64,000 nt of DNA. Source: an uncultured SAR116 cluster alpha proteobacterium. GTDB taxonomy: Bacteria > Pseudomonadota > Alphaproteobacteria > Puniceispirillales > Marisalimonadaceae. Location: assembly GCA_902537945.1 (NCBI GenBank), contig CACBDG010000010.1, positions 1-64,000 on the forward strand, written 5' to 3'. The notes beneath the pieces were generated by a model. That model had not been told where the DNA came from. It searched no databases and saw nothing but the letters and a program-made list of their open reading frames with translations. The position numbers and the translations under genes were made by a program. Positions 8,954 to 17,969 of the stretch are shown piece by piece; the stretch's first letter is position 1; the number at the start of each line of letters is the position of its first letter.

Positions 8954-9646
8954 ATGGATATTTATCACCATTTAAGTTCAGATTTTACTGCAATTTTAAT
9001 TACATTAAAGTTAGCTGTTGTTACTTGTTTTTTCCTTGCTTTAATAGGCACTCCTTTAGCATATTTTTTAGCATTTAAGTCAAAAAAGACCAAACCATTA
9101 ATTGAAACAATTGTAACGTTACCACTTGTGTTACCACCTACAGTTATTGGCTTCTATCTAATTATTATTTTTAGTCCTAAAACTGCATTAGGTAAAATTT
9201 TTATAATACTAACGGGAGAACAATTAATTTTTTCGTTTTACGGTTTAGTTCTGGCTTCTATAATTTATTCTCTTCCTTTTTGGGTTCAGCCTCTTCAAGC
9301 TTCATTCGAAAAAATAGGAAGAGATACTATTAGGACATCTTATAGTTTAGGGGCTAGTCCATTAGATACTTTTTTTAATGTGATAATACCCTTATGTAAA
9401 AGAGGATTTTTTACTTCTTTAATAATATCTTTTGCGCACACCTTAGGTGAATTTGGAATTGTTCTAATGGTTGGAGGCGGCATTCACGGTAAAACAAAAG
9501 TAATTGCTATTTCGATTTATGATCATGTAGAACAATTATCCTTTGGTAAAGCACATTTTTTAGCAGGTGGAATGTTAATTTTATCATTTATTATATTATT
9601 GACACTATTTTATTTTAACAAGAGAACAGTTGTAAGAGTAAAATAA
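8954..9646 (+). CDS. modB: Molybdate ABC transporter permease
   Basis: A 230-residue inner-membrane permease with about five hydrophobic helices. The cytoplasmic coupling motif EFGIVLMVGGGIHGKTKVIA (about residues 168-187) and the following ISIYDHVEQL are typical of ModB. It passes molybdate (possibly tungstate) across the membrane with ModC. The stop overlaps the modC start by one base (TAATG). No modA periplasmic binding-protein gene lies next to it, although the usual order is modABC. Confidence 0.92.
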   Translation: MDIYHHLSSDFTAILITLKLAVVTCFFLALIGTPLAYFLAFKSKKTKPLIETIVTLPLVLPPTVIGFYLIIIFSPKTALGKIFIILTGEQLIFSFYGLVLASIIYSLPFWVQPLQASFEKIGRDTIRTSYSLGASPLDTFFNVIIPLCKRGFFTSLIISFAHTLGEFGIVLMVGGGIHGKTKVIAISIYDHVEQLSFGKAHFLAGGMLILSFIILLTLFYFNKRTVVRVK

Positions 9647-10767
9647 TGTCAAATTTGTCAGTTTTGTTAAATGGTAAAATTGGAAATTTATTTTTAAATT
9701 TTAAGCATCATTTTAAAAATGACGGGATAACTATTTTATATGGTCCAAATGGATCAGGAAAAACCACAATTATTTCTGCATTAGGTGGATTTATTGACAA
9801 TATAGAAACTAAAATTATTTTTAATGGAAAAGAACTTCACGACACAGGTAAATATCCTCCCAACAAAAGACCATTTGGAACAATGTTTCAAAATCCAATA
9901 TTATTTGAACATTTGACTGTGGAAGAAAATCTTGATTTTGTAATAAAAAGAAATCAAATAAAAACTCAAAATAAAATTACAATCACTAAAGAATATTTAA
10001 TTAATTACCTTGAATTAAATTCTTTTTTAAAGAGGTCACCTGCTAATTTGTCTGGAGGTGAAAAGTTAAGAGTAGTTTTAGCTAGAACAATTTTAAAACA
10101 ACCTGATTATCTTCTTTTAGACGAACCCATGTCAGATCTAGATATAAAATACAAAGCAAAGCTATTAGTTTTTTTAAAAGATATTAATAAAAAATTTAAA
10201 ATACCAATGTTATATATTACTCATTCGATTGAAGAAATATCACAAATTGGCGACCAAATCGTATTAATTAAAGATGGTAAAAAAATTGATAGTGGAAGAG
10301 TTGCTGATATTATTAATAAAAGTTCATTTGGAGATCTAACTGGAAAGTTTGAGTTAAGCTCCATTCTAGAGGGAATGGTTGTCAGTTATGATCAGAACTT
10401 ACATATAACAAATCTTAATTTAAATGGACAAAACTTGGTTGTCCCAGGTCTACCCGGTGATTTAAACGAGATAGTTAGATTTAGAATAAGGTCAAGAGAT
10501 ATACTTATTTCATCTTCACGTTTAGATACAAAAATCACAGAAAACGAATTGCAAGGTTTTATATCTATGATTGAAATTGAAAATAATTCGCCATTTTCTG
10601 AATTAGTAATTTTATTAAAAAATTTCAAAAATAATGGAATAAAACAAAAACTTAGAGCTAGAATTACAACATATAATCTCAAAAATATGAAATTATCATT
10701 AAATGATAGCGTGTTTATTTATGTAAGCTCAGTATCCATAGATAGACAAGCATATCAATCCAAATAG
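9646..10767 (+). CDS. modC: Molybdate ABC transporter ATP-binding protein
   Basis: A 373-residue ATPase of the molybdate importer. The Walker A loop is GPNGSGKTT (33-41), the ABC signature LSGGE (135-139) and Walker B LLLDEP (156-161). The C-terminal portion of about 140 residues is the expected molybdate-binding (TOBE/MOP-like) domain, which senses intracellular oxyanion. It is translationally coupled to modB. It ends 5 bases from the convergent thiolase gene. Confidence 0.92.
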   Translation: MSNLSVLLNGKIGNLFLNFKHHFKNDGITILYGPNGSGKTTIISALGGFIDNIETKIIFNGKELHDTGKYPPNKRPFGTMFQNPILFEHLTVEENLDFVIKRNQIKTQNKITITKEYLINYLELNSFLKRSPANLSGGEKLRVVLARTILKQPDYLLLDEPMSDLDIKYKAKLLVFLKDINKKFKIPMLYITHSIEEISQIGDQIVLIKDGKKIDSGRVADIINKSSFGDLTGKFELSSILEGMVVSYDQNLHITNLNLNGQNLVVPGLPGDLNEIVRFRIRSRDILISSSRLDTKITENELQGFISMIEIENNSPFSELVILLKNFKNNGIKQKLRARITTYNLKNMKLSLNDSVFIYVSSVSIDRQAYQSK

Positions 10768-10772
10768 GTTAT

Positions 10773-11975
10773 TTAGACTCTTTCTACTATAATGGCGCTT
10801 CCTTGACCCACACCAACACACATTGTACATAATGCGTATCTTAAGTTCTTTTCAATTAATTCTTGAGTTGCTGTAAGAACTAATCTTGTTCCAGACATAC
10901 CAAGTGGATGACCAAGTGCTATTGCTCCACCATTCGGATTTACTCTTTCATCGTCATCTTTAACACCAAGAGATCTCAAACTAGCTAAACCTTGTGCAGC
11001 AAACGCTTCATTTATTTCAATAACATCAATATCTTTTATGTTTAATCCAGCAATTTTAAGTGCTTTTAAAGAAGCTGGCACAGGACCAATACCCATAAAC
11101 GCTGGTTCAACACCAGAACTAGCTGCTGCAAGAATTCTTGCTTTAGCGGTTAAATGATTTCGTTTAACTCCTTCTTCACTTGCAATGATCATCGCTGCCG
11201 CACCATCGTTAACGCCACTAGCATTTCCTGCAGTAACAGTACCATTGTTTCTAAATGGTGTTGGGAGTGAAGAAAGTTTTTCGATTGATGTACTTCTAGG
11301 ATGTTCGTCTTTGTCAAATATTAATATTTCACCTTTTCTTTGAGGGATTTCTACTGGAGTAATCTCTTTAGCTAATCTTCCATTTTCAATTGCGGCAGAA
11401 GCCTTTATTTGACTGGAAAGAGCCATTTTGTCTTGGTCATCTCTGTTAACTTGATATTTTTCCGCAACGTTTTCCGCAGTTTCTGGCATCGAATCTATAC
11501 CGTAATTAGCTTTCATTTTAGGGTTTACAAATCTCCAACCAATAGTTGTATCATAAATTTCAGCATTCCTAGAAAATGCTGTACTAGCTTTAGGCATAAC
11601 AAAAGGAGCTCGACTCATACTTTCTGCCCCACCTGCAATAGTCATATCTGCTTCATTAGATTTTATCATTCTTGATGCGCTTGAAATAGCTTCCATACCA
11701 GATGCACATAATCTGTTGAGTGTGATACCTGGAATGGAATGTGGAAGATCTGCTAAAAGAAGAGCCATTCTTGCGATGTTACGATTGTCTTCACCTGCTT
11801 GATTAGCATTACCATAAAAGACTTCTTCTAAGTTTTCCCAATCAGTTTTATTTAATTTTTTTTTCAGTGACATAAGAGGCAAAGCTGCAAGATCATCGGT
11901 TCTTACCGAAGATAAACTCCCCCCAAATTTCCCAATTGGAGTTCTTGTTCCCTCACAAATAAAAGCTTCTGACAT
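10773..11975 (-). CDS. Acetyl-CoA C-acyltransferase, 3-oxoadipyl-CoA thiolase type
   Basis: A 400-residue thiolase that cleaves a 3-oxoacyl-CoA to acetyl-CoA and a shortened acyl-CoA. The active residues are visible: C90 (NRLCASG), H356 (GHPLGMSG) and C386 (CVGVGQG). The segments NANQAGEDNRNIARMALLL and TTIGWRFVNP are close to PcaF/PaaJ 3-oxoadipyl-CoA thiolases rather than to short-chain acetoacetyl-CoA thiolases. None of the ring-cleavage genes of the beta-ketoadipate pathway is in the window, so the physiological substrate may differ. It follows a GST-like gene on the same strand at a distance of 23 bases. Confidence 0.9.
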   Translation of the reverse strand: MSEAFICEGTRTPIGKFGGSLSSVRTDDLAALPLMSLKKKLNKTDWENLEEVFYGNANQAGEDNRNIARMALLLADLPHSIPGITLNRLCASGMEAISSASRMIKSNEADMTIAGGAESMSRAPFVMPKASTAFSRNAEIYDTTIGWRFVNPKMKANYGIDSMPETAENVAEKYQVNRDDQDKMALSSQIKASAAIENGRLAKEITPVEIPQRKGEILIFDKDEHPRSTSIEKLSSLPTPFRNNGTVTAGNASGVNDGAAAMIIASEEGVKRNHLTAKARILAAASSGVEPAFMGIGPVPASLKALKIAGLNIKDIDVIEINEAFAAQGLASLRSLGVKDDDERVNPNGGAIALGHPLGMSGTRLVLTATQELIEKNLRYALCTMCVGVGQGSAIIVERV

Positions 11976-11998
11976 TAAATTTCTCCTAGGTAAATAAA

Positions 11999-12664
11999 TT
12001 ATTCAAAATATGTATAAATTGGAACGTCATTTCGCTCCCATTTTTTGAATTTTTTCATTATAGATGAAAAATCTTTGCTATCAATGATTTGATTAATCCA
12101 CTTGTTCAAAAAAACAAAATTTAATTTGTCAAACCAGTCTTGATCAACATTTCTAAATTGTCTAACAAATGGAAATATAGCATAATCTAATAAAGAAAGA
12201 TGTTCACAATTGAGTGATTTGTTGTTTTCTAGGTAGGAATTTAATTTTTTAAGAAAGCATAAATTTTTATCTCTATATATATATTGATCAACCCCAGAAA
12301 ATCTACTTGGGTATTTATACTTATCTAAATTATGTTTAAATTTATTTTCAAGATCATCTAAAAGTTTAATAATATCTTGATTTTCTAGTTTTCCTTTAGC
12401 AAGCCATCTATGTGGATCATTTTTATTTAAGGCCCAGTAAATTATATCTAAACTTTCTTCTAAAACTTCACCTGAGTTTTTAATTAGAACTGGTACAGTT
12501 CCTTTAGGTGATGATTTTAAAAATTCAGATGGTTTTTCTTGTAGTTTAATCTCTCTTACTTCGACTATTATTTTTGCTGATCTAATGGCAAATCTTGCTC
12601 TAATTGCATAAGGACATCTTCTAAAGGTATATAAAATAGGATATTTAAAATTTTTCTCTATCAT
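11999..12664 (-). CDS. Glutathione S-transferase-like protein
   Basis: A 221-residue protein with a thioredoxin-like N-terminal domain (about residues 8-85) and a helical C-terminal domain. The motif FRRCPYAIRARFAI with C17 resembles the GST subgroup whose active residue is a cysteine (omega or YfcG/DsbA-like), and the cis-proline region is GTVPVL. It lies upstream of the thiolase on the same strand. The exact reaction (conjugation, dehalogenation or disulfide exchange) is not deducible. Confidence 0.82.
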   Translation of the reverse strand: MIEKNFKYPILYTFRRCPYAIRARFAIRSAKIIVEVREIKLQEKPSEFLKSSPKGTVPVLIKNSGEVLEESLDIIYWALNKNDPHRWLAKGKLENQDIIKLLDDLENKFKHNLDKYKYPSRFSGVDQYIYRDKNLCFLKKLNSYLENNKSLNCEHLSLLDYAIFPFVRQFRNVDQDWFDKLNFVFLNKWINQIIDSKDFSSIMKKFKKWERNDVPIYTYFE

Positions 12665-12738
12665 GTAATAATTTTAAATAAATTTTATATATAATGAAAT
12701 CTTTTTATTTTTTTAGATAAAAGTTAAAACATAAAAAC

Positions 12739-12948
12739 TTATTTACGTGGTTTTACATGTGCCGTGTCATATATTTCATTATCATCAATATGACCTTGTT
12801 TTGTAAGCTGATAAACAGTGTTCCAAAGTGATGGGGGGTAATTTTGTCTAATATTTTTAATCATGTGAAGAATATGTTTTTCATCAAAAATATTTTCTTT
12901 TTTTGGCTTTCTTACTCTATCTAGTGGAAAGGGAACAATCTGCGTCAT
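12739..12948 (-). CDS. Small conserved-looking protein of unknown function
   Basis: A 69-residue, basic, soluble protein beginning MTQIVPFPLDRVRKPKK, with PPSLWNTVYQLTKQGHIDDNEI in the C-terminal half. I do not recognise the family with certainty. It is likely real: it has a ribosome binding site (AGGAGA) a few bases before the ATG, uses normal codons, and fills an otherwise empty gap divergent from pyruvate kinase. The PFPLDRVR opening suggests a small alphaproteobacterial family. Confidence 0.6.
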   Translation of the reverse strand: MTQIVPFPLDRVRKPKKENIFDEKHILHMIKNIRQNYPPSLWNTVYQLTKQGHIDDNEIYDTAHVKPRK

Positions 12949-13070
12949 TTATATTTCTCCTATAGTATATTTTAGGGTTGCAAATAGCTTGCCGAATTTT
13001 ATTTTAAAAAAAATAAATTTAATATTTTTTTAAAAATTAATGTATAAAGGTGATAAGATGAGGACAAATA

Positions 13071-14486
13071 ATGAAAGACTCAAAGTTACCACGATCAACT
13101 AAAATAGTAGCAACAATTGGAACTGCAACAGATGATCCTGGGATTATTAAAAATTTAATAAAATTAGGTGTAAATGTTTTTCGCCTAAATTTTAGTCATG
13201 GTAATCATGGTGATCATTTAAAAAGAATTACATTTATTAGATCAGCAGAAAAAGAAATGAATTCTAATATTGCAATTCTTGCTGACCTTCAAGGGCCAAA
13301 ATTTAGAATTGGATCAGTTAAAAATGGATCTAAAGTGATAAAGGGGAGTAATTACAATTTTGATAAAAATCCAGAAATTGGAGATTTTAAAAGGGTATAT
13401 TTACCACACGATGAAATTTTTAAAAGTTTGTCAATTGGCTCTAATATTCTCATGGATGATGGAAAGTTACAATTTAAAGTCAAAGAAATATTGAAAAATG
13501 AAATAAAAACTGAAGTTGTAGTAGGAGGAGTTATTAATAGTAATAAAGGTATAAATCTTCCTGATGTTGTGCTAAATACTAATCCTTTGACTTCAAAAGA
13601 CATAAATGATCTGAAATTTATATTAAATCAAGAAATTGATTGGATAGCCCTTTCTTTTGTTCAGAAGTTAACAGACGTTGAAGAAGTGAAAAAATATATT
13701 GGTGATAAAGCTGGTGTAATTGCTAAAATAGAAAAGCCATCGGCTTTAAAAGAGTTAAATGAAATAATTGAAGCTTGTGATGGTATAATGGTAGCAAGAG
13801 GAGATTTAGGAGTTGAATTAGCTCCTGAAGAAGTTCCAGGTATACAAAAGGAAATTATTCTTAAATGTAGACAAGCAGGTAAGCCAGTTATTGTTGCTAC
13901 TCAAATGCTCGAATCTATGATCGAGGCACCAGCACCTACTAGAGCTGAGGCTTCTGATGTTGCTACAGCAGTTTTTGATGGCGCAGATGCTGTCATGCTA
14001 TCTGCAGAAACTGCTGTTGGTTCTTATCCTCATGAGACAGTTAACATTATGGATAGAATAATAACATCAGCTGAAAATCATATTAAAAAACATCCAGGAG
14101 ATGGCCCACAAAATTTAAAAAGAGAAAACTTTATTTATAATGCTGTGTCACGTTCTGCTGTAAGTTTAGCTGAATCTGTAAACGCTAAAGCTGTTGTTGC
14201 TTTTACAGCATCAGGAAATACAGCTTATAGAATGTCAAGAGAACGTTCAAATTTATTATTAGTAGTTATGACACCTGAAATTAAAGTAAAAAGAAAGCTA
14301 TCACTACTTTGGGGAGCTTGCCCGTTTTTTAGCAAAGTTCAAGGTTATGAAGCAGCAATAGAAGAGGCAAGAGAAATTATAAAAATTAAGAATTTTGCAA
14401 AAGAAGGTGACACCATAGTAGTAGTTGCAGGCATGCCTTTTGGAATATCTGGTTCAACAAATTCAATAAGAGTTGTTGAAATTTAA
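13071..14486 (+). CDS. pyk: Pyruvate kinase
   Basis: A 471-residue glycolytic enzyme that transfers phosphate from phosphoenolpyruvate to ADP, giving pyruvate and ATP. Family signatures are ATIGTATDDPGI at the start, FRLNFSHG (substrate binding), IAKIEKP containing the catalytic lysine, MVARGDLGVEL, and KPVIVATQMLESM. The C-terminal regulatory domain is complete. A GAGG ribosome binding site lies a few bases before the ATG. Monocistronic; convergent with the cyclophilin gene, 2 bases apart. Confidence 0.96.
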   Translation: MKDSKLPRSTKIVATIGTATDDPGIIKNLIKLGVNVFRLNFSHGNHGDHLKRITFIRSAEKEMNSNIAILADLQGPKFRIGSVKNGSKVIKGSNYNFDKNPEIGDFKRVYLPHDEIFKSLSIGSNILMDDGKLQFKVKEILKNEIKTEVVVGGVINSNKGINLPDVVLNTNPLTSKDINDLKFILNQEIDWIALSFVQKLTDVEEVKKYIGDKAGVIAKIEKPSALKELNEIIEACDGIMVARGDLGVELAPEEVPGIQKEIILKCRQAGKPVIVATQMLESMIEAPAPTRAEASDVATAVFDGADAVMLSAETAVGSYPHETVNIMDRIITSAENHIKKHPGDGPQNLKRENFIYNAVSRSAVSLAESVNAKAVVAFTASGNTAYRMSRERSNLLLVVMTPEIKVKRKLSLLWGACPFFSKVQGYEAAIEEAREIIKIKNFAKEGDTIVVVAGMPFGISGSTNSIRVVEI

Positions 14487-14488
14487 TC

Positions 14489-15019
14489 TTATTTTTTACC
14501 AAGTCTAACTGATATCATTTTATCTGGGTTGCTTGGTGGTTCGCCTACTGCTAGATTTTCAACCGCTTCCATACCCGAAACTACTTGGCCCCATACTGTA
14601 TACTGACCTGTGAGATGACTGCATCCGTCAAAACATATGAAAAACTGACTGTCCCCGCTGTCTGGACTCATAGATCTTGCCATTCCAACAGTTCCATACT
14701 TGTATTTGTAATCTGAGAACTCAGCTTTTAAATTCTTTCCAGAGCCACCAGTACCATTACCATCAGGATCACCTGTTTGAGCCATAAAGCCTTCTATAAC
14801 TCTGTGGAAAATAATTCCATCGTAGAAACCTTGCTTAACTAACTCTTTTATTCTTTTAACATGTTTAGGTGCTATTTTTGGTAAAGTCTCAATTACAACT
14901 TTACCTTTAGATGTTTCAATCGTTAAAAATTTACTTGAGCTTGCAGTCGCTTTTTTTACTGGTTTTACCATGGTTACACAAATTATTCCTAAAATGATTA
15001 TAATTAATTTTTTAAACAT
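14489..15019 (-). CDS. Peptidyl-prolyl cis-trans isomerase, cyclophilin type, exported
   Basis: A 176-residue cyclophilin that speeds proline isomerisation during protein folding. The first about 27 residues form a signal peptide (MFKKLIIIILGII followed by ATA-SS), placing it in the periplasm. The active-site arginine is in IIFHRVIEGFMAQTGDP, and GTVGMARS, DSQFFICF and YTVWGQV are the remaining family motifs. It is probably the last gene of a minus-strand run with UspA, TIGR02186 and TauE/SafE, although the 61-base gap may hold its own promoter. Confidence 0.93.
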   Translation of the reverse strand: MFKKLIIIILGIICVTMVKPVKKATASSSKFLTIETSKGKVVIETLPKIAPKHVKRIKELVKQGFYDGIIFHRVIEGFMAQTGDPDGNGTGGSGKNLKAEFSDYKYKYGTVGMARSMSPDSGDSQFFICFDGCSHLTGQYTVWGQVVSGMEAVENLAVGEPPSNPDKMISVRLGKK

Positions 15020-15080
15020 AAATTTCTCTTCAAATTTTATTATACGTATAAAGTTAGTTTACTTAAAATCAACTATTATT

Positions 15081-15587
15081 TTAAACAAGTGCATCAATTT
15101 GTTCATCTGTAAGATTTCCAGGCACTATAGTAATCGGTACTCTACACTCAGTGCTGCCCTTATTTATTACATAGTTAATCAAAGGACCAGGATTTCCATG
15201 TTCTGTTGAAACTCCTAAAACTAAGACTCTTATAGCTTTTTCCTTATCGATTAAATTAAAGAGTTCTTCATGCAAAATTCCCTTTCGAACAAATGTTCTA
15301 GGTTTGGGTGCTCCCAACTTTTCACAATAATCACTAAGTTCTAAAAGTAAATTTTTACTTGTTTGTTCAGCTTCTGCTTCCATGATTTCGGTAACTCCCC
15401 CCCAAAGCTGCCCTTCAATAGGTTCAACGCATCTAAATAATGCAACTTCACCGCCAGCTGTCGCTGCTCTTCTTGCAGCATAATAAAGAGCTTGATGTAA
15501 TTCCTTACTATCGTCTGCTACAACCAAGAATAATCTGTTTCTTGGTTTTAAAACTTTTGACGTATTACTTACATTTTTACTAGTCAT
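15081..15587 (-). CDS. Universal stress protein (UspA family)
   Basis: A 168-residue cytoplasmic UspA-like protein. It opens with FLVVADDSKELHQALYYAARRA, a typical nucleotide-binding strand and helix, and ends with the RVLVLGVSTEHGNPGPLINYV and VPITIVPG segments. The G-2x-G-9x-G(S/T) ATP loop of ATP-binding members is not clearly preserved (HGNPGPLINYVINKGST). It follows the TIGR02186 gene by 10 bases, suggesting a shared transcript with the sulfur-type permease. Confidence 0.82.
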   Translation of the reverse strand: MTSKNVSNTSKVLKPRNRLFLVVADDSKELHQALYYAARRAATAGGEVALFRCVEPIEGQLWGGVTEIMEAEAEQTSKNLLLELSDYCEKLGAPKPRTFVRKGILHEELFNLIDKEKAIRVLVLGVSTEHGNPGPLINYVINKGSTECRVPITIVPGNLTDEQIDALV

Positions 15588-15597
15588 TAATTCCTCA

Positions 15598-16347
15598 TCA
15601 AACTTTTCTAAAAATTAGATTTGATCCCCAACCAACTAAAACTGCCAAAAAAACTGCAAAAATACCATATAATGTAGAGTAATTTTGAGCTATACTATAA
15701 ATTCCTGCACTAATTCCTGATTTTGAAACATTGATTGAATTAATTTGTTGTGAAACAAGTTTACTATTACGATAGTGCAAAATTTTAACTTCAAACTGGC
15801 CAGTAATTACATTTGATGGTAATTCTAAAAAAGATCTAAAAAGTGCATCTTTATTCAAGCTGACAGAGTTTTCATTTATACTCCATAAATTTGATTTCAA
15901 CATATTTCTAGTAAGTGCTTGTCTCCATTGTTTTTCATTTTCAACTTTAATACCTGGTTGAATTCTAACATTCAAATTATTTAATCCAATTTCAGATATC
16001 TTTTGAGTTTTTTTATTAAGTATGTCTTCTATTTTTCTATTAGACGAAATACTCAAATATTTAGGAGCATTTATATAATTGACTTTTTTTGTGTTAACCC
16101 AAACACCGAGTATTTTGTCTTTCTTTTGAACAGTGACTAATCCTTTGGGGCCAGTAACAATTACAATTATATCATCGCCTTTTTTTCCATCATAGGCACC
16201 AAACAGAAGTATCTTTGCACCTTGAAAATCTGTTGAAATTTTTACATTTTCTTGTGACAAATCTGCAACTATTTGATTTTGTGCATAAGTCTTAGAAGTT
16301 ATAATTAATACTAAAAAAATTACAGCAATATGAAAAAAAAAATTCAT
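15598..16347 (-). CDS. TIGR02186 family membrane-anchored periplasmic protein
   Basis: A 249-residue protein with an N-terminal signal peptide (about residues 1-22, ending TYA-QN), a periplasmic domain of about 190 residues, and one C-terminal transmembrane helix (about 222-242) followed by a basic tail. This is the layout of the alphaproteobacterial TIGR02186/Alph_Pro_TM family, whose function is unknown and which is commonly found beside TauE/SafE permeases. Here the permease gene is 6 bases upstream. A working inference is that it is the periplasmic partner of that permease. Confidence 0.8.
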   Translation of the reverse strand: MNFFFHIAVIFLVLIITSKTYAQNQIVADLSQENVKISTDFQGAKILLFGAYDGKKGDDIIVIVTGPKGLVTVQKKDKILGVWVNTKKVNYINAPKYLSISSNRKIEDILNKKTQKISEIGLNNLNVRIQPGIKVENEKQWRQALTRNMLKSNLWSINENSVSLNKDALFRSFLELPSNVITGQFEVKILHYRNSKLVSQQINSINVSKSGISAGIYSIAQNYSTLYGIFAVFLAVLVGWGSNLIFRKV

Positions 16348-16353
16348 CTTAAA

Positions 16354-17268
16354 TTACCTACTAATTATTATTGAAAAAAGATCAGAAGGAACAGTAATCA
16401 AATCAATCAAAAGTTTTAAGCTTACTAAAATAATGATTGAAGATAAAATTAACCTTAAATATTCACCTTTTAAAACATTTGTAAATCTTGAACCTACTTG
16501 GACTCCTACTACAGAGCCCAATAATAAAATTATAGCAAGTACTATATCGACAGTTTGATTTTGAGACGCTTGTAAAATAGTTGTATTTGCAGCAACAAAA
16601 ATGATTTGAAATAATGATGTTCCGACAACTAAAGATGTAGGCATACCCAAAAGATATATCATTGCAGGAACTATAATAAAGCCACCACCAATGCCCATTA
16701 GAGCAGCAAGAATGCCAACGATAACTCCAATTAAAATAGGCAATAAAATTGAAATATATAATTTTGATTTCCTGAATCTAATTTTAAAAGGTAATCCATG
16801 CAACCAATTATGTTGATGAAGTTTTCCCCTTGAGACTTTTCCTCTTTTTGTACTTAAAATTAACTTGAGTGATTCTACAAACATTAGGCTTCCAATAAGT
16901 GTTAAAAAAATTACATAGGACGATTTAATAACAAAGTCTAATTGTCCAATTTTTCCTAAAAAATTAAATAAAAGCACACCTATTGAGGAGCCTGCAACAC
17001 CGCCTACTAGTAGTACTGTACCCATTTTAAAATCGACATTACTTCTTTTCCAATGGGATAAAACACCTGAAACTGAAGGTGCAACTAATTGATTAGCAAC
17101 TGAAGCAACTGCCACGGGTGGTGGTATGCCTAAAAACATCATGATTGGGGTTAGAAGAAATCCTCCACCGACACCAACTAATCCCATTATAAGACCAAGA
17201 AACGCTCCAACGCCTAAAACTGCTAATGAATGAATTGGTTGTTCTGCTATAGGTAAATAAATGTACAT
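16354..17268 (-). CDS. Sulfite exporter TauE/SafE (TSUP) family permease
   Basis: A polytopic inner-membrane protein with about eight helices arranged as two repeats, each carrying the glycine-rich signature (GLVGVGGGFLLTP near the N-terminus and ALMGIGGGFIIVPA in the second half). TSUP proteins export sulfite, sulfoacetate or related anions. An upstream ATG at 17307 is possible, but the one at 17268 gives MYIYLPIAEQ, which matches the usual N-terminus of this subgroup, so 304 residues are proposed. It is the first gene of a minus-strand unit with TIGR02186 and UspA, divergent from the NUDIX gene. Confidence 0.88.
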   Translation of the reverse strand: MYIYLPIAEQPIHSLAVLGVGAFLGLIMGLVGVGGGFLLTPIMMFLGIPPPVAVASVANQLVAPSVSGVLSHWKRSNVDFKMGTVLLVGGVAGSSIGVLLFNFLGKIGQLDFVIKSSYVIFLTLIGSLMFVESLKLILSTKRGKVSRGKLHQHNWLHGLPFKIRFRKSKLYISILLPILIGVIVGILAALMGIGGGFIIVPAMIYLLGMPTSLVVGTSLFQIIFVAANTTILQASQNQTVDIVLAIILLLGSVVGVQVGSRFTNVLKGEYLRLILSSIIILVSLKLLIDLITVPSDLFSIIISR

Positions 17269-17345
17269 TAAATTTTCATCATTGTTTCTTAATATATAAT
17301 AATACATTATTAATTTTTAAAAAATAATTATTTGAACTTAAATCT

Positions 17346-17969
17346 ATGATAAAATCTATTTCTAGAACTGATCTTGAAACATGTATTTATAGGGTTAGAA
17401 ATGCAGGGGATAAAGAGCGATCAGATGATAAATATAATCAAGCAAGTGTTTTGGTATTATTCATTAATGATGAAATCAAAAAAAACAGTTCTATTTTAAT
17501 GATTAAGAGAAAAAATAACTTAAGAAAACATGCAGGACAAATAGCTTTTCCAGGTGGAAGAAAAGAAAAAGTAGATTTAAATTTAGAAGAGACAGCAAAA
17601 AGAGAAACAGAAGAAGAAATAAATATTTCTAGAGAGCATTTCAGTATAATAGGGAATTTGCCGAAATTCTTCACTGGTACAGGTTATGTTGTGACACCAT
17701 TTCTTGGTATCATGCAATCTAATTCTAATTGGAGAAAAGAATTAATACCGAATTTAAGTGAAGTCGAACAAATTTTTTTTCCTCCAACTGATTGTCTGTT
17801 ATTACCAGAGTATCATTTAAGAGAAAAACCGCCTATTAACTCAAGTATGTCCATGACATGGACAATTAATTATGATGATAAAAATATTTGGGGGTTAACA
17901 GCAAGAGTATTAGTTACTATATCTGCAGGATTAGGTTTAAGGGAGTTTCCACCATGCGACGATATTTAA
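17346..17969 (+). CDS. NUDIX hydrolase, CoA pyrophosphatase type
   Basis: A 207-residue NUDIX enzyme, probably splitting coenzyme A or its derivatives to 3',5'-ADP and phosphopantetheine. The sequence LRKHAGQIAFPGGR (about residues 59-72) is the hallmark of the CoA-pyrophosphatase subgroup. The NUDIX box follows (about 70-94) with RETEEE as the metal-binding core. It overlaps the next small gene by 16 bases. The order NUDIX-DUF6111-cca is common in Alphaproteobacteria. Confidence 0.88.
   Translation: MIKSISRTDLETCIYRVRNAGDKERSDDKYNQASVLVLFINDEIKKNSSILMIKRKNNLRKHAGQIAFPGGRKEKVDLNLEETAKRETEEEINISREHFSIIGNLPKFFTGTGYVVTPFLGIMQSNSNWRKELIPNLSEVEQIFFPPTDCLLLPEYHLREKPPINSSMSMTWTINYDDKNIWGLTARVLVTISAGLGLREFPPCDDI

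Noticed and set aside
11409-11675. Plus-strand frame rich in Ser, Phe and His opposite the thiolase
   Set aside because: It covers thiolase residues that include conserved segments; composition is typical of an antisense shadow.
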